64,000 bases of DNA from the NCBI GenBank assembly GCA_903851195.1, contig CAINNJ010000063.1, positions 21,611-85,610 on the forward strand. The letters are read 5' to 3'. This DNA comes from an uncultured Acidobacteriia bacterium (GTDB taxonomy: Bacteria; Acidobacteriota; Terriglobia; Bryobacterales; Bryobacteraceae). Below are positions 43,839 through 53,164 of this stretch, piece by piece; within the stretch, counting starts at the first letter, position 1, and each line of letters begins with the position of its first letter. The notes beneath the pieces were generated by a model. The model did no database searches. It was not told the DNA's origin and worked only from the letters and a program-made list of their open reading frames with translations. A program made the position numbers and the translations under genes.

Positions 43839-44999
43839 ATGGAAATTCCTCTTCTGGACCTGAAGGTCCAGCACGACGCAATTCAGCACGAAGTACTCGC
43901 CGCGCTGGCCGAAGTCTTCGAATCGCAGGTTTTTATCGGAGGGCCGAAAGTTCTCGAACTGGAACGTAAAATCGCGGACCTTTGCGGATGCCGGTTCGCG
44001 GTGGGCGCCTCAAGCGGCACCGATGCGCTGCTCAACTGCATGATGAGTCTGGATATCGGACCCGGCGACGAGGTGATTACCAGTCCGTTCAGCTTCTTTG
44101 CTTCCGCCGGCGCCATTGCACGAACCGGCGCCCGGCCGGTCTTCGTCGATATCGATCCGCGCACGTTTAATATGGATCCCGACAAACTGGGCGCCGCCAT
44201 TACGCGAAGGACCAGGGCCATCATGCCGGTGCACCTGTTCGGACAGGTATGCGACATGGACCCGATTCTCGCTGTCGCCGGAGCCCACGGCCTCGCGGTG
44301 GTGGAAGACTCCGCGCAATCCATTTCGGCGACTTATCGGGGACTTCGCGCGGGCAGCATGGGCACAGCCGGATGCTTCAGCTTTTTCCCGAGCAAAAACC
44401 TGGGCGGAATCGGCGACGGCGGCATGATTGTGACGAACGACGAAGCTTTGTTCGAACGGCTCGTGACGATGCGGAATCACGGCGCGAAGCCCAAATACTT
44501 TCATCGCTTCGTTGGCGGTAATTTCCGGCTGGATCCGGTGCAGGCTGCCGTCCTGCTGGTGAAGTTGCAGTATCTCGACAGTTGGTCCGGGAAGCGCAGG
44601 GCGAATGCTCTTTATTACGACGAGCGATTCCGGGGATCGGCTGTGGAAACGCCCCACGTTCTTCCCCAGTGTGTCAGCGTTTTCAATCAGTACGTGATTC
44701 GGGCGCACGATCGCGACCGGCTGCGCGAGCACCTGACGCATAGCCGGATCGGGAGCGAGATTTATTATCCCGTCCCGTTGCATTTGCAGGAGTGTTTCCG
44801 TCCGCTTGGCGGCAGGGCCGGCGATCTTCCTCATGCGGAACAGGCTTGCCGCGAAGTGCTTGCTTTACCGGTTTATCCCGAACTGACCGGGGAGATGAGA
44901 GCTTACGTGGCGGACCAGGTGCTGCTTGTAGCCGGAAAAGGTGAGGGGGTCGCTTATGAAGGTGCTGACCGTAGTCGGAGCGCGGCCGCAGTTCATTAA
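43839..44999 (+). CDS. DegT/DnrJ/EryC1 sugar aminotransferase (WbpE-like)
   Basis: 386 residues of the PLP-dependent sugar aminotransferase family. VGASSGTDALLNCM binds phosphate; VVEDSAQSISATYRG follows; the Schiff-base Lys is in FSFFPSKNLGGIGDGG (about residue 186). WbpE-type enzymes aminate the 3-keto group made by the WbpB dehydrogenase. A WbpB-WbpD fusion and a WbpI/WecB-like epimerase are nearby, supporting a 2,3-diamino-uronic-acid pathway. The start at ATG 43839 matches the usual MEIPLLDL opening. It overlaps the epimerase gene by 44 nt. Confidence 0.9.
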   Translation: MEIPLLDLKVQHDAIQHEVLAALAEVFESQVFIGGPKVLELERKIADLCGCRFAVGASSGTDALLNCMMSLDIGPGDEVITSPFSFFASAGAIARTGARPVFVDIDPRTFNMDPDKLGAAITRRTRAIMPVHLFGQVCDMDPILAVAGAHGLAVVEDSAQSISATYRGLRAGSMGTAGCFSFFPSKNLGGIGDGGMIVTNDEALFERLVTMRNHGAKPKYFHRFVGGNFRLDPVQAAVLLVKLQYLDSWSGKRRANALYYDERFRGSAVETPHVLPQCVSVFNQYVIRAHDRDRLREHLTHSRIGSEIYYPVPLHLQECFRPLGGRAGDLPHAEQACREVLALPVYPELTGEMRAYVADQVLLVAGKGEGVAYEGADRSRSAAAVH

Positions 45000-46047
45000 A
45001 GCGGGCCCCGTCAGTCTGGCGCTTCGGGCGGCGGGAATCGTCGAATCGGTGGTGCATACGGGGCAGCATTACGACGCCGCCATGTCACAGGTCTTCTTCG
45101 ACGAACTGGGACTCGGCGCGCCGGATCGTAATCTGGAGGCCGGATCCGGCACACACGCTGAACAAACGGCCAGAATGCTGGTTGGACTGGAGCGCACCAT
45201 GCTGGAGTACACCATGCTGGAGCACCAGCCGGACTGGGTTCTGCTCTACGGTGACACCAACTCCACTCTTGCCGGGGCTCTTGCCGCGTCCAAGCTTTGC
45301 CTGCCGATCGCCCATGTGGAGGCGGGCCTGCGCAGCTTTGACCGGCGCATGCCGGAGGAGATCAACCGGGTTCTGGTCGATACCTTGTCGGCCAGGCTGT
45401 TTGCGCCGAGCGCTGCTGCGGTCCGCAATCTGGCCGCCGAGGGGGTTTCCGGCGCGCGGGTTGAAGAAGTCGGCGACGTGATGGTCGACGCGCTGCTGTT
45501 TTATCGCGAGCGGGCGAAAGCGCGGAGCCGGATCCTGGAGTCTCTGGCGCTGGTTCCGGGCAGCTATGTTCTTGTAACCTTGCACCGCGCGGAGAACACA
45601 GACGATCCCGAAAGGCTTGCGAATCTGCTGAGTGGCGTCGCGAGAATCGCGGAAAATCACGTTGTTGTCTGGCCCGTTCACCCGCGCGCGCGGAAGGCGC
45701 TGCAGACGTGGCCCGGGGCAGGGCAGCCAGCCGGTTTGCGTCTCATGGAACCGGTGGGGTATCTCGACATGACTCTGTTGACCGCGAGTGCGGCGGTGGT
45801 TCTTACCGATTCGGGCGGTCTGCAGAAGGAAGCTTTTCTTCATCGCGTTCCCTGCGTCACCGCGCGGGATTCCACGGAGTGGGTCGAGACGGTGGAACTG
45901 GGCTGGAATCGCCTGGCCCCGCCACGGTCGGCCGCGCGGGTGGTCGAAGCGGTGGAGGCGGCCTGGGGCAGCACCGGCGAAATCGGCCAACCGTATGGCG
46001 ATGGCGCCGCGGCTCGCCGCATCGCGGAAAGTTTGCTGCGCTATTAA
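44956..46047 (+). CDS. wecB: UDP-GlcNAc 2-epimerase (WecB/WbpI-like)
   Basis: 363 residues. MKVLTVVGARPQFIKAGPVS is the family N-terminus, followed by VHTGQHYDAAMSQVFF, GDTNSTLAGALAASKL, HVEAGLRSFDRRMPEEINR and VLTDSGGLQKEAF. All catalytic Asp/Glu/His positions are present. It may make UDP-ManNAc (WecB) or epimerise UDP-GlcNAc(3NAc)A (WbpI); genomic context favours the latter but sequence alone does not decide. The start is ATG 44956, behind gtgaggggg. It is convergent (4-nt overlap) with the deacetylase. Confidence 0.9.
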   Translation: MKVLTVVGARPQFIKAGPVSLALRAAGIVESVVHTGQHYDAAMSQVFFDELGLGAPDRNLEAGSGTHAEQTARMLVGLERTMLEYTMLEHQPDWVLLYGDTNSTLAGALAASKLCLPIAHVEAGLRSFDRRMPEEINRVLVDTLSARLFAPSAAAVRNLAAEGVSGARVEEVGDVMVDALLFYRERAKARSRILESLALVPGSYVLVTLHRAENTDDPERLANLLSGVARIAENHVVVWPVHPRARKALQTWPGAGQPAGLRLMEPVGYLDMTLLTASAAVVLTDSGGLQKEAFLHRVPCVTARDSTEWVETVELGWNRLAPPRSAARVVEAVEAAWGSTGEIGQPYGDGAAARRIAESLLRY

Positions 46048-47012
46048 GGGTGAGTTCGGACAGGCAGCGCGGTGTCCCGCAGTTCCCGTGCGTAGTTCCG
46101 GAGCGCCACCGGTGTGTAATACCGCGACAGAGTCCGCAGTTGAAACTCCAGCAGTTCCATTTTCCGAACGGCCGATAGGGACATCCCGGAGAGAAACCCG
46201 ATGCCGGAATCATCGTCGGCGCCGAGAATGTCGGGCGGGTGAATCACGAGCGATGGCCGCACGCCGGTCGCCCGGCACGCGAGGACCGCGGCGCTGAAGT
46301 AAGTCCGGGCCAAAGCCAGCGACGTCGCTCCCAGTGCCCCGATGTAAGAGGGGTGAAACGGTATCTTCAGTCCGGGAAATGTTGTTACGGGGATTTCGAG
46401 AAGGCGGGCATTTTCGGCAAAACGCCAGAAATACGGTCGAATGGAGCCGAATCCGTTGAGAAAAGACCCGCCCAGTTGCCGGCGTTGCGCCATTTGTTCC
46501 GGGGTCAGGTGAACGCCGCGAAGGTAAAGGTTACGCGCCACGGGAGCGAGCAGATTCGGGCAGACCGAGGCGTCATACAGGTATCCCATTCGGTGCAGTA
46601 GAGGAACCAGCGTGGGCGCAAGACTGTAACCGGGTCCGCGGAAGCCGACCGGCGCCGAAGACGTGGCGGCCGCGATCGTGTCGTGGCTGCGCCGCAGGTC
46701 GTCCGCCAGGTCTCCGGGCCGGTACAGATGCAGCCAGGGTTCATGCTCGAACGAATGATTCGCGATCTCGTGGCCCGATGCCGCGATGCGGGCGAACAGT
46801 TCCCGGTTGCGGTCCATGGCCGCATCTTTTCCCACCAGGAAAAATGTGCACCGAATCCCGTGACGTTCCAGCAGAGTGAGCAGGCGGGGCACTGCAAGCT
46901 GCAGATACGAAGGGGCGGATTCCCAGTTCCGGTCGCCGCGGGTGCGCAGGTAGGCCCAATGGTCATCGAGGTCCACCGAGAGTGGGGCCACCGGTCGAGG
47001 TGAATTCCCCAC
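46044..47012 (-). CDS. Polysaccharide deacetylase (NodB-like)
   Basis: 322 residues, GTG start overlapping the upstream stop by 1 nt. Catalytic base and metal ligands are in LSVDLDDHW and HEIANHSFEHEPW; RGPGY follows. It has no signal peptide and may deacetylate a lipid-linked glycan at the inner face. It is the last gene of the minus-strand polysaccharide operon that begins with the WbpB-WbpD fusion. Confidence 0.88.
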   Translation of the reverse strand: MGNSPRPVAPLSVDLDDHWAYLRTRGDRNWESAPSYLQLAVPRLLTLLERHGIRCTFFLVGKDAAMDRNRELFARIAASGHEIANHSFEHEPWLHLYRPGDLADDLRRSHDTIAAATSSAPVGFRGPGYSLAPTLVPLLHRMGYLYDASVCPNLLAPVARNLYLRGVHLTPEQMAQRRQLGGSFLNGFGSIRPYFWRFAENARLLEIPVTTFPGLKIPFHPSYIGALGATSLALARTYFSAAVLACRATGVRPSLVIHPPDILGADDDSGIGFLSGMSLSAVRKMELLEFQLRTLSRYYTPVALRNYARELRDTALPVRTHP

Positions 47013-48322
47013 TAGATGAGACCGGGCAAGACTTTCGTGAGGTGTTCAACGACCGCATCATTGTTCAACGTGTTGGTCGCGAACTGCGCGCTGTTGATCA
47101 GGAAAAGGGAAGGGTGTCCGGTCGCGACGGGCGGCGCCGGATTTGCCTGTCCGAGGGTCTGGATGGGCTGAACGCGGCGCGCCATATGCAGGTGGGAAGA
47201 TTTCAGGATTCCTTTGCTCAGATCGGGGAAAAGCCGGGACGCCGCCTGAAAAAACATCTCGGAAAGCTTTTCGGCCGGCCGATCAAACAGAGGATCGTTC
47301 ATTGCCAGATATTTCGGGAAGTAGGTCAGATAAGAACCGCCGGTATGGGCGGGGCCAACGACATTCGATACGCAGACAATCCCGGTGAACGGAATGGCGG
47401 AGTCGGCAAGATTGGTGACGTAGAAGGGCAGCAGCGGCTGTTCGGTGACCAGCACCAGACAGATGACACCGAGGTACAGCGTTTCGGGGGCAGGCGGCAG
47501 AAAGCCCGGCGGCGTTACGGCGCGCAGGGCGGATGCCGGTCCCGTAAAAAAGACGCGGTCGAAGAGTTCGCTGGAGTTGGCGGTGTCGACCGCGATGGCT
47601 CGGTCGCGGGCGGGTTTGACGGCCAGCACCGGGCTGTCGCAACGCACTTCGCCCCCGGCCGCGGCGATACCGGATTCCAGCCGCGCCAGAATGGCATGGT
47701 ATCCGCCGCTGACATGGCCCAACATCTCGCGGCGGTTCGCGCCGCTCCGCGCGGCATAGAGGCGGCGCAGGTAGGTCCACAGAAACAACGCCGACGTTTC
47801 GCGGTACGCTTCGCCCAGTTTCGCCAGCAGCAACGGCTTCCAGAACTGTTCGAAGACCGCCTGGCCGAAGACCGGTATCAGCCAGTCGGCCAGGGAGATG
47901 TCCCGTAGTTTTGCCGGATTGGCCAGGCGCGCCGCCCACGCGGTGCCCAGCGCCAGGCGCAGTTTCTGCGGCAAAGAGAGGTGCGGAAAGCGAAGCAGAT
48001 CCGCGGGCGTGGTGAAGGGATAAAAGGTTCCGGCAACGTTAAAGCCGGTTTGGGGCCGCGACCACACCAGCGTTTCGCTCAGACCCAGTTCGCCGATCAG
48101 GCCGAGCAGGTGGGCGTCCTGCGGAAGAATCACGTGATAGAAGCGGTCCCAGAGGAAGCCGCCGTAGTCGTGGTACGTCGCCAGCCCCCCTGGTTGCGGA
48201 CTGTTCTCGAAGACCGTGACGGCGCGGCCCTGCCGCGCGAGGCGCCAGGCAAGAACAAGGCCGGTAAAGCCGCCGCCGATCACGGCGATTCTGTCCGGGT
48301 GCGGAACTGCGGTCTCCGGCAT
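47012..48322 (-). CDS. FAD/NAD(P)-binding flavoprotein (UDP-galactopyranose-mutase-like)
   Basis: 436 residues starting at ATG 48322. The Rossmann motif RIAVIGGGFTGLVLAWRLARQGRAVTVFE and GGLATYHDYGGFLWDRFYHVI are typical of the UGM/protoporphyrinogen-oxidase-like group. Neither a UGM-specific His nor a membrane segment is certain. In a sugar locus it may isomerise or oxidise a nucleotide sugar or lipid-linked sugar. It is coupled to GT2 upstream and the deacetylase downstream. Confidence 0.8.
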   Translation of the reverse strand: MPETAVPHPDRIAVIGGGFTGLVLAWRLARQGRAVTVFENSPQPGGLATYHDYGGFLWDRFYHVILPQDAHLLGLIGELGLSETLVWSRPQTGFNVAGTFYPFTTPADLLRFPHLSLPQKLRLALGTAWAARLANPAKLRDISLADWLIPVFGQAVFEQFWKPLLLAKLGEAYRETSALFLWTYLRRLYAARSGANRREMLGHVSGGYHAILARLESGIAAAGGEVRCDSPVLAVKPARDRAIAVDTANSSELFDRVFFTGPASALRAVTPPGFLPPAPETLYLGVICLVLVTEQPLLPFYVTNLADSAIPFTGIVCVSNVVGPAHTGGSYLTYFPKYLAMNDPLFDRPAEKLSEMFFQAASRLFPDLSKGILKSSHLHMARRVQPIQTLGQANPAPPVATGHPSLFLINSAQFATNTLNNDAVVEHLTKVLPGLI

Positions 48323-48323
48323 T

Positions 48324-49091
48324 TTACGACCGATTGGAGGGCGATTCCGTGCCGGCAAAACGATGGAGGAAAAGTGGCCCGAGAAAGCCGATGTAACGGG
48401 ATATGGTCCGGGAAACCTGCATGGAACTCACTCCCTGACGGTGCCGCCAGTCCACGGTCACGGGAACTTCTTCGATGCGGAACCCGGCGCGGTGCAGCAG
48501 GTACAGCACTTCCACCATGCAAGTGAAGCCGGACTCGGAAATGAGCGGCAACGGCTGCCGGGCGAGGGCGAACCGCCGCAGCGGACCGCACCGGTGCAGC
48601 CGAAAGAAGGAGGAGCAGGTTCGATACCGCGTGAGCCCCAGGGCGTACCGGACGAGTGTGTTCGCTCCGGCGCTCAGCAGGCGCCGGCTCGCGGGGCAGT
48701 TTCGCAGCGCTCCGCCTTCGGCATAACACGAGGCCAGCACCACGTCGGCGTATTCCGACCTGGCGAGCATGGCGGGAAGAACGCTGAGATCGGCCGTGTT
48801 ATCGGCTTCCATCGTGATAAGGAGGTCATCATCCTGTGCCTCGGCGAGAGCATGCGTAAACGCGGTTTGAAAGGCCGCGCCCGGACCGGCGTTGGCGGGA
48901 TGGTCCAGAACCCGGACGGGCAGTTCGCCGGCAAGGGAGCGGGCGGCGCGGCTCGTTTGATCGGCGCTTCCATCGTTGACCACCACGATCGCCGCCAGGT
49001 CGCGCGTGCCTGCGTGCAGCCGGATGGCAGCCAGGGTGTCGAGAATATTGTTCTCTTCGTTGTAGGCGGGTATCAGAAACCAAAGCGCCAC
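48324..49091 (-). CDS. Glycosyltransferase family 2 (dolichol-P-mannose-synthase-like)
   Basis: 255 residues: LWFLIPAYNEENNILDTLAAI, VVVNDGSADQTSRAA, NAGPGAAFQTAFTHAL, LLITMEADNTADLS (DxD-like site). There is no C-terminal TM pair, so it resembles soluble DPM1 or ArnC-like enzymes that load a polyprenyl phosphate. It lies in the operon between the degenerate SDR and the flavoprotein, 6 nt from the former. Confidence 0.9.
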   Translation of the reverse strand: MALWFLIPAYNEENNILDTLAAIRLHAGTRDLAAIVVVNDGSADQTSRAARSLAGELPVRVLDHPANAGPGAAFQTAFTHALAEAQDDDLLITMEADNTADLSVLPAMLARSEYADVVLASCYAEGGALRNCPASRRLLSAGANTLVRYALGLTRYRTCSSFFRLHRCGPLRRFALARQPLPLISESGFTCMVEVLYLLHRAGFRIEEVPVTVDWRHRQGVSSMQVSRTISRYIGFLGPLFLHRFAGTESPSNRS

Positions 49092-49097
49092 GAGACC

Positions 49098-49847
49098 TCA
49101 GGACCTCCGGGCGTGGGAGGCCATGGTTTCGGCCAGCCCGCGCGCGAGCGGAACGCGCGGCACGAAGCCGAGAATTCGCTCCGCTTTGGCGGAATCCGCG
49201 AGTTTTTCGAAAGGAAACGCCGGCGCGTTCGTCAACCGGAGTGCACCCGAGCAACCCGCTGCGTCCCAAACCAGCCGGGCGAGTTCGTCCACGGCGACCT
49301 TGCTGCCGACTACGGAGATGATCTCGCTCTCCCGCGGCGCCGCGAGGGCAAGTCGCACGGCTTCCGCGGCGTCGTCCACGAAGGTGAGCCTCACTTCATT
49401 TCCGATGCCCCCAAGCGGGTTTTCGACACCGCCAAGCGGCAGCGGTTTGCCGGAGGCGGCCGCTTCGAACAGCGGATCCAGAAAGGAATTCGCCTGCCCC
49501 GGACCATACGCGCCGAATACGTGTAAGACCGTCACGGGGAGATCGTGCGCCGTGCTCCAGCCAAAGCACAGCTGTTCGGCCAGCATAGGCAGCACCGCCG
49601 GGGCGTCCGGCGAAGTCAGCGTCGCAAAGGCCTCTTCGTCGGGATTGTCGAGCAGGGGATCGGCATCGGCCAGAAGAACGAAGCGCGAGCGGGAGGACGC
49701 CGCTTGTTCGAGCGCGGTTTCCAGAGCGTCAAGAGCTCTGTCCAGCTGCGCCCTGTCCAGCGACTGCCCCAGCGCATGCACGGCGGTTTCCGGCGGCAGT
49801 GGAAGGAGGCTTCGCATGAGCGGCGAGAGCTTACCGGTCAACTGCAC
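49098..49847 (-). CDS. Degenerate NAD-epimerase-like protein
   Basis: About 249 residues from GTG 49847, which has an excellent ribosome site (aggagg). The C-terminal part clearly follows the neighbouring SDR (LHVFGAYGPGQ, RLTFVDDAAEAVRLAL, ISVVGSKVAVDELARLVWDAAG). The N-terminus lacks a Gly-x-x-Gly NAD site, and the catalytic Tyr-x-x-x-Lys (YALSK in the neighbour) is replaced around VLPMLAEQL. It is probably a pseudoenzyme, perhaps a partner subunit of the upstream epimerase, with which it overlaps by 10 nt. A gene in decay is the alternative, but the frame is fully open. Confidence 0.75.
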   Translation of the reverse strand: MQLTGKLSPLMRSLLPLPPETAVHALGQSLDRAQLDRALDALETALEQAASSRSRFVLLADADPLLDNPDEEAFATLTSPDAPAVLPMLAEQLCFGWSTAHDLPVTVLHVFGAYGPGQANSFLDPLFEAAASGKPLPLGGVENPLGGIGNEVRLTFVDDAAEAVRLALAAPRESEIISVVGSKVAVDELARLVWDAAGCSGALRLTNAPAFPFEKLADSAKAERILGFVPRVPLARGLAETMASHARRS

Positions 49848-50818
49848 AGCGCCTCCTGCTCCAGCCGGTTTCGCTGCCATTCGGTGGTTTTTTGCAGCCC
49901 TGTTTCGAGGGGCATTTTCGCGGTAAAGCGCAGGTATTCGCTCGCGCGCGTCACGTCCGGCACGCGCCTGCGGACATCCTGATAGTTGCCGAACGTGCGA
50001 TAGGGGATGAACTCCAGACGGGGCTCGCCTCCCCGTGCCACCGCCCAAACCAGCGTCGCCAGGTCCCGAATGGTGATTTCCCGCGTCGAGCCGATGTTAA
50101 AGACATTGTGTTCGGGGGGCGGCGTCAGGATGGCCCGCAGGAACGCATCGACATGGTCGGAAACGTAGGTGAAACTGCGAGTTTGTTCCCCGTCGCCGTG
50201 AATCTGCAGCGGTTCGCCGCGCAGGGCGGCGCCGATGAAAACCGCCTGGGGTCCGCCGCGCCAGGTCAAACTTTGCCCCGGTCCGTACCCGCCGAACAGG
50301 CGCAGGATTGTGTAGCGCAGAGCGGTGTCGCGGGCATGCGTCCGGATGATCTGTTCCCCGTAGACTTTGGAAAGAGCGTACGACCAGCGGCGCACGTTTC
50401 CGGGGCCGATGACGAACGCGGACCCCTCATGGAAAGGGACGTCGGGATTGCAGCCGTAAACATCCGAAGTGGACGCAAAAACCAGATGCCGCCCGTGCCG
50501 CGATGCGGCTGCCACCACGGTCCGCGTTCCCTTCATATTCACGGACAAGGTGTCCAGCGCGTGTTCATAACGGGGGATCTTGCCGGCCGCGAGGTGAACC
50601 ACCGTGTCGGCTTCGGCCACCAGGGGCTCCACAACGGAGGCGTCGCGAACGTCGCCCTGGACCAAACGAAACAGCGGATTCCGGAGGCAGGTTTCGAGGT
50701 TCAGCCGCGTGCCAACGGAAAAATCGTCGAGTCCCGCGACCGAATGCCCCTGTTCCAGCAGCGCCTGCGCCAGGTTGGAGCCGATAAAACCGGCGACGCC
50801 CGTGAGGAAGACATTCAT
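49838..50818 (-). CDS. NAD-dependent sugar epimerase/dehydratase (extended SDR)
   Basis: 326 residues, with MNVFLTGVAGFIGSNLAQALLEQGH (NAD motif), LDDFSVGTRLNL, STSDVYG and active-site YALSKVYGEQ. It matches UDP-glucose 4-epimerase / dTDP-glucose-4,6-dehydratase-type enzymes. It lies in an operon with the WbpB-WbpD fusion (35 nt upstream) and the degenerate SDR (overlap downstream). The exact sugar is unknown. Confidence 0.92.
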   Translation of the reverse strand: MNVFLTGVAGFIGSNLAQALLEQGHSVAGLDDFSVGTRLNLETCLRNPLFRLVQGDVRDASVVEPLVAEADTVVHLAAGKIPRYEHALDTLSVNMKGTRTVVAAASRHGRHLVFASTSDVYGCNPDVPFHEGSAFVIGPGNVRRWSYALSKVYGEQIIRTHARDTALRYTILRLFGGYGPGQSLTWRGGPQAVFIGAALRGEPLQIHGDGEQTRSFTYVSDHVDAFLRAILTPPPEHNVFNIGSTREITIRDLATLVWAVARGGEPRLEFIPYRTFGNYQDVRRRVPDVTRASEYLRFTAKMPLETGLQKTTEWQRNRLEQEALCS

Positions 50819-50853
50819 GAAAAATCAGGATAACGCGGGCTGCTTTTTGTGCT

Positions 50854-52533
50854 CTATTTAAAGGACCGGAACGAACGGGTTCCCTTGCGGAACCGCTCCG
50901 GAAGCGCCGTCGATTCCGGCAGATCGAGACAGGTCAGCCGGCCGGAACCCTCGTCGCGATAGGTAAAACCGGATTCGGGGCATCGATAGAGTCCGCCGTG
51001 GTCCGCAATGAGCCGGTGGCCGTGCCGGCTCATCCATCCGACCTGGCGGGCGGGAACGCCCGACATGAGCGCATAAGGGGGCACATCCCTGGTGACCACG
51101 GCGCCCGCCGCGATAAACGCATAGGAGCCGATTTCCACGCCGCATACGATGGTCGCGTTCGCGCCGATCGAGGCTCCGCGGCGCACCAGCGTCGGTTCGT
51201 ACAACGCTTTCCTCTCCACCTGCGAACGAGGGTTCGAGACATTGGTGAAAACGCAGGAGGGACCGAGGAACACATCGTCCTCAATGGTCACGCCGGTGTA
51301 AAGGGAAACGTTGTTTTGCACCTTGACGTTATGGCCGAGCGTTACTCCCGGCGCCACAAAGCAGTTCTGGCCCAGCGAGCAACCGCTTCCGACGGTGGAG
51401 TCCGCCGAGACGTGACAGAAGTGCCAGATGCGGGTGTCCGCGCCGATCTCCGCTCCTTCGTCGACGCAGGCTGAGGGGTGAATCGTGGCGGTCGGGTGCA
51501 CACTTCGCGGCGAAGTCGCTTTTTGCCCCGGCTCGGGGTCCGCGGGACGGGCGGGTTCCGGCTCAAACGCCGTACCTGGGACAGATAAAGCCTTTTGGCA
51601 CGCCTCCAGCACGCTGAGAACCCGAAGTCCTTCGTCACCATCGGTCAGGGGCGCGCGTCTCGTCTGGATGCACTCCAGAAAATGGCTGCATTCCCGCTGC
51701 AGAGGTTCCGCCGGGTCGTATTCGACATTCTCGGTGGCCTGCGGAGCCAGTTGAGGATTCGCCGCTTCCGCCTCGTAAGTAAAAGGATGGAGGACTAATT
51801 TGCCGGTCGTGGCGAGATCGTTGAAGACCGCCATCCTGCGCTCGCCCACGACCACCAGTTTTTGTTCCTTGAACGGGTGCAGCCACGACACGAAGATGTG
51901 GGCCTTCACGTTGTTGGGGAAGCTGAGCAGGACCACGGTGGCGTCTTCCACCTGATGGTGCAGATAGCGCCCGCCGTGTGCCTTGACCTCCAGTGGCGGC
52001 TGCCCCGTGAGCGCCAGGATTACGGAGATGTCATGCGGCGCGAACGACCAGAGAACATTCTCCTGCTTCCGGACTCGTCCCAGATTGAGGCGTTGGGAAT
52101 AGATGTAGCGGATCGCGCCCAGTTCGCCCGATGCTACGAGGCGTTCGAGCGACACCACGGCCGGATGGTAGCGCAACAGATGGCCGACCATGAGAATCCG
52201 CCCGAGGTCCCGGGCCAGATCGACGAGTTCACGGCCCTCCCGAGGGGAAAGACAGAGCGGCTTCTCAACGAAGACGTCTTTCCCGGCGAGTAAACTCGCC
52301 CGCACCAGGGGTGCGTGGGATTCCGCGGGCGTCGCGATGGCGACGGCGTTCACCGCCGGGTCCCGCAGGATTTCGTGAAAGCTTTGGGTGAGGCGGGCGC
52401 CGGGCGCCAGTTTCGCGGCTTCCGCGAGACGGCCGGGGTCAACGTCGCAAACGCAATGTAAGCTGCCCAAACCGGCAAAATTCCGAACTAAATTACGACC
52501 CCAATTTCCCGCACCTACGACGGCAATTCCCAT
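50854..52533 (-). CDS. Gfo/Idh/MocA oxidoreductase fused to hexapeptide acetyltransferase (WbpB-WbpD)
   Basis: 559 residues from ATG 52533. Residues 1-330 are a Gfo/Idh/MocA dehydrogenase: [50 protein letters not shown]. Residues about 365-540 are a left-handed beta-helix acetyltransferase: [63 protein letters not shown]. In Pseudomonas WbpB oxidises UDP-GlcNAcA at C3 and WbpD acetylates the amine after WbpE; here the two steps are in one chain. WbpA (6-dehydrogenase) is not in the window. It begins the minus-strand operon. Confidence 0.9.
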   Translation of the reverse strand: MGIAVVGAGNWGRNLVRNFAGLGSLHCVCDVDPGRLAEAAKLAPGARLTQSFHEILRDPAVNAVAIATPAESHAPLVRASLLAGKDVFVEKPLCLSPREGRELVDLARDLGRILMVGHLLRYHPAVVSLERLVASGELGAIRYIYSQRLNLGRVRKQENVLWSFAPHDISVILALTGQPPLEVKAHGGRYLHHQVEDATVVLLSFPNNVKAHIFVSWLHPFKEQKLVVVGERRMAVFNDLATTGKLVLHPFTYEAEAANPQLAPQATENVEYDPAEPLQRECSHFLECIQTRRAPLTDGDEGLRVLSVLEACQKALSVPGTAFEPEPARPADPEPGQKATSPRSVHPTATIHPSACVDEGAEIGADTRIWHFCHVSADSTVGSGCSLGQNCFVAPGVTLGHNVKVQNNVSLYTGVTIEDDVFLGPSCVFTNVSNPRSQVERKALYEPTLVRRGASIGANATIVCGVEIGSYAFIAAGAVVTRDVPPYALMSGVPARQVGWMSRHGHRLIADHGGLYRCPESGFTYRDEGSGRLTCLDLPESTALPERFRKGTRSFRSFK

Positions 52534-52562
52534 GCGACTCTGTAGTGTAACATCCGGAACGA

Positions 52563-53153
52563 GTGAGAACCCTAGTCTTTCAGGCTGCTTCAGCAGCCGT
52601 CTGCATCGTGTGGATTGTCCTGCTGCCGGGCTGCGCGCAGCGCCGAACGTTTCGCGCAGACGGTAAGCCATGGCCGATTCCCGGGCGGATTGAAGCCGAG
52701 AATTTCGACGACGGCACGCTGTTCGATTCCGCTTACCATGACACCACCTGGCTCAATGAGGCGCCGCAGGACCAGCGCTACCGTGATTCTTCCGTGGATA
52801 TTGGCGTGGACGCGAAACTCGGGCTGGTGGATGTGGGCTGGATCGAGCCAACCGAATGGCTGGAATACACGGTGGACGTGCAGAGGACCGGGCGCTATCG
52901 CCTGATCGCACGTGTTGCGACACCGGAAAACGGCCGCAACTTCCGGGTGGCCTTCGCCGGCACCGACAGGACAGGGCCGATCGCCGTTCCCAATACCGGT
53001 TGTTGGGGCAGCGATCTGAAGGGCGGGCACTGCTTTGGCGAAGCGGTGGCGCATCCCATCCGGCTTGAGAAAGGAACGGTGCGCATGCGTCTGCTGGCCG
53101 GCACCGGACACTACACGATCGACTGGATTCGCTTCGATTGGGAGGGCGAGTGA
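52563..53153 (+). CDS. Lipoprotein with CBM6/CBM35-like module
   Basis: 196 residues, GTG start. A hydrophobic leader ends in the lipobox LLPGC (Cys near residue 24). The remainder (40-195) has the carbohydrate-binding-module pattern: [44 protein letters not shown], and [11 protein letters not shown] at the end, with aromatic residues suited to sugar stacking. No catalytic domain is attached. It may hold an exported polysaccharide at the surface. Confidence 0.85.
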   Translation: MRTLVFQAASAAVCIVWIVLLPGCAQRRTFRADGKPWPIPGRIEAENFDDGTLFDSAYHDTTWLNEAPQDQRYRDSSVDIGVDAKLGLVDVGWIEPTEWLEYTVDVQRTGRYRLIARVATPENGRNFRVAFAGTDRTGPIAVPNTGCWGSDLKGGHCFGEAVAHPIRLEKGTVRMRLLAGTGHYTIDWIRFDWEGE

Positions 53154-53164
53154 TCAACCGTGGC

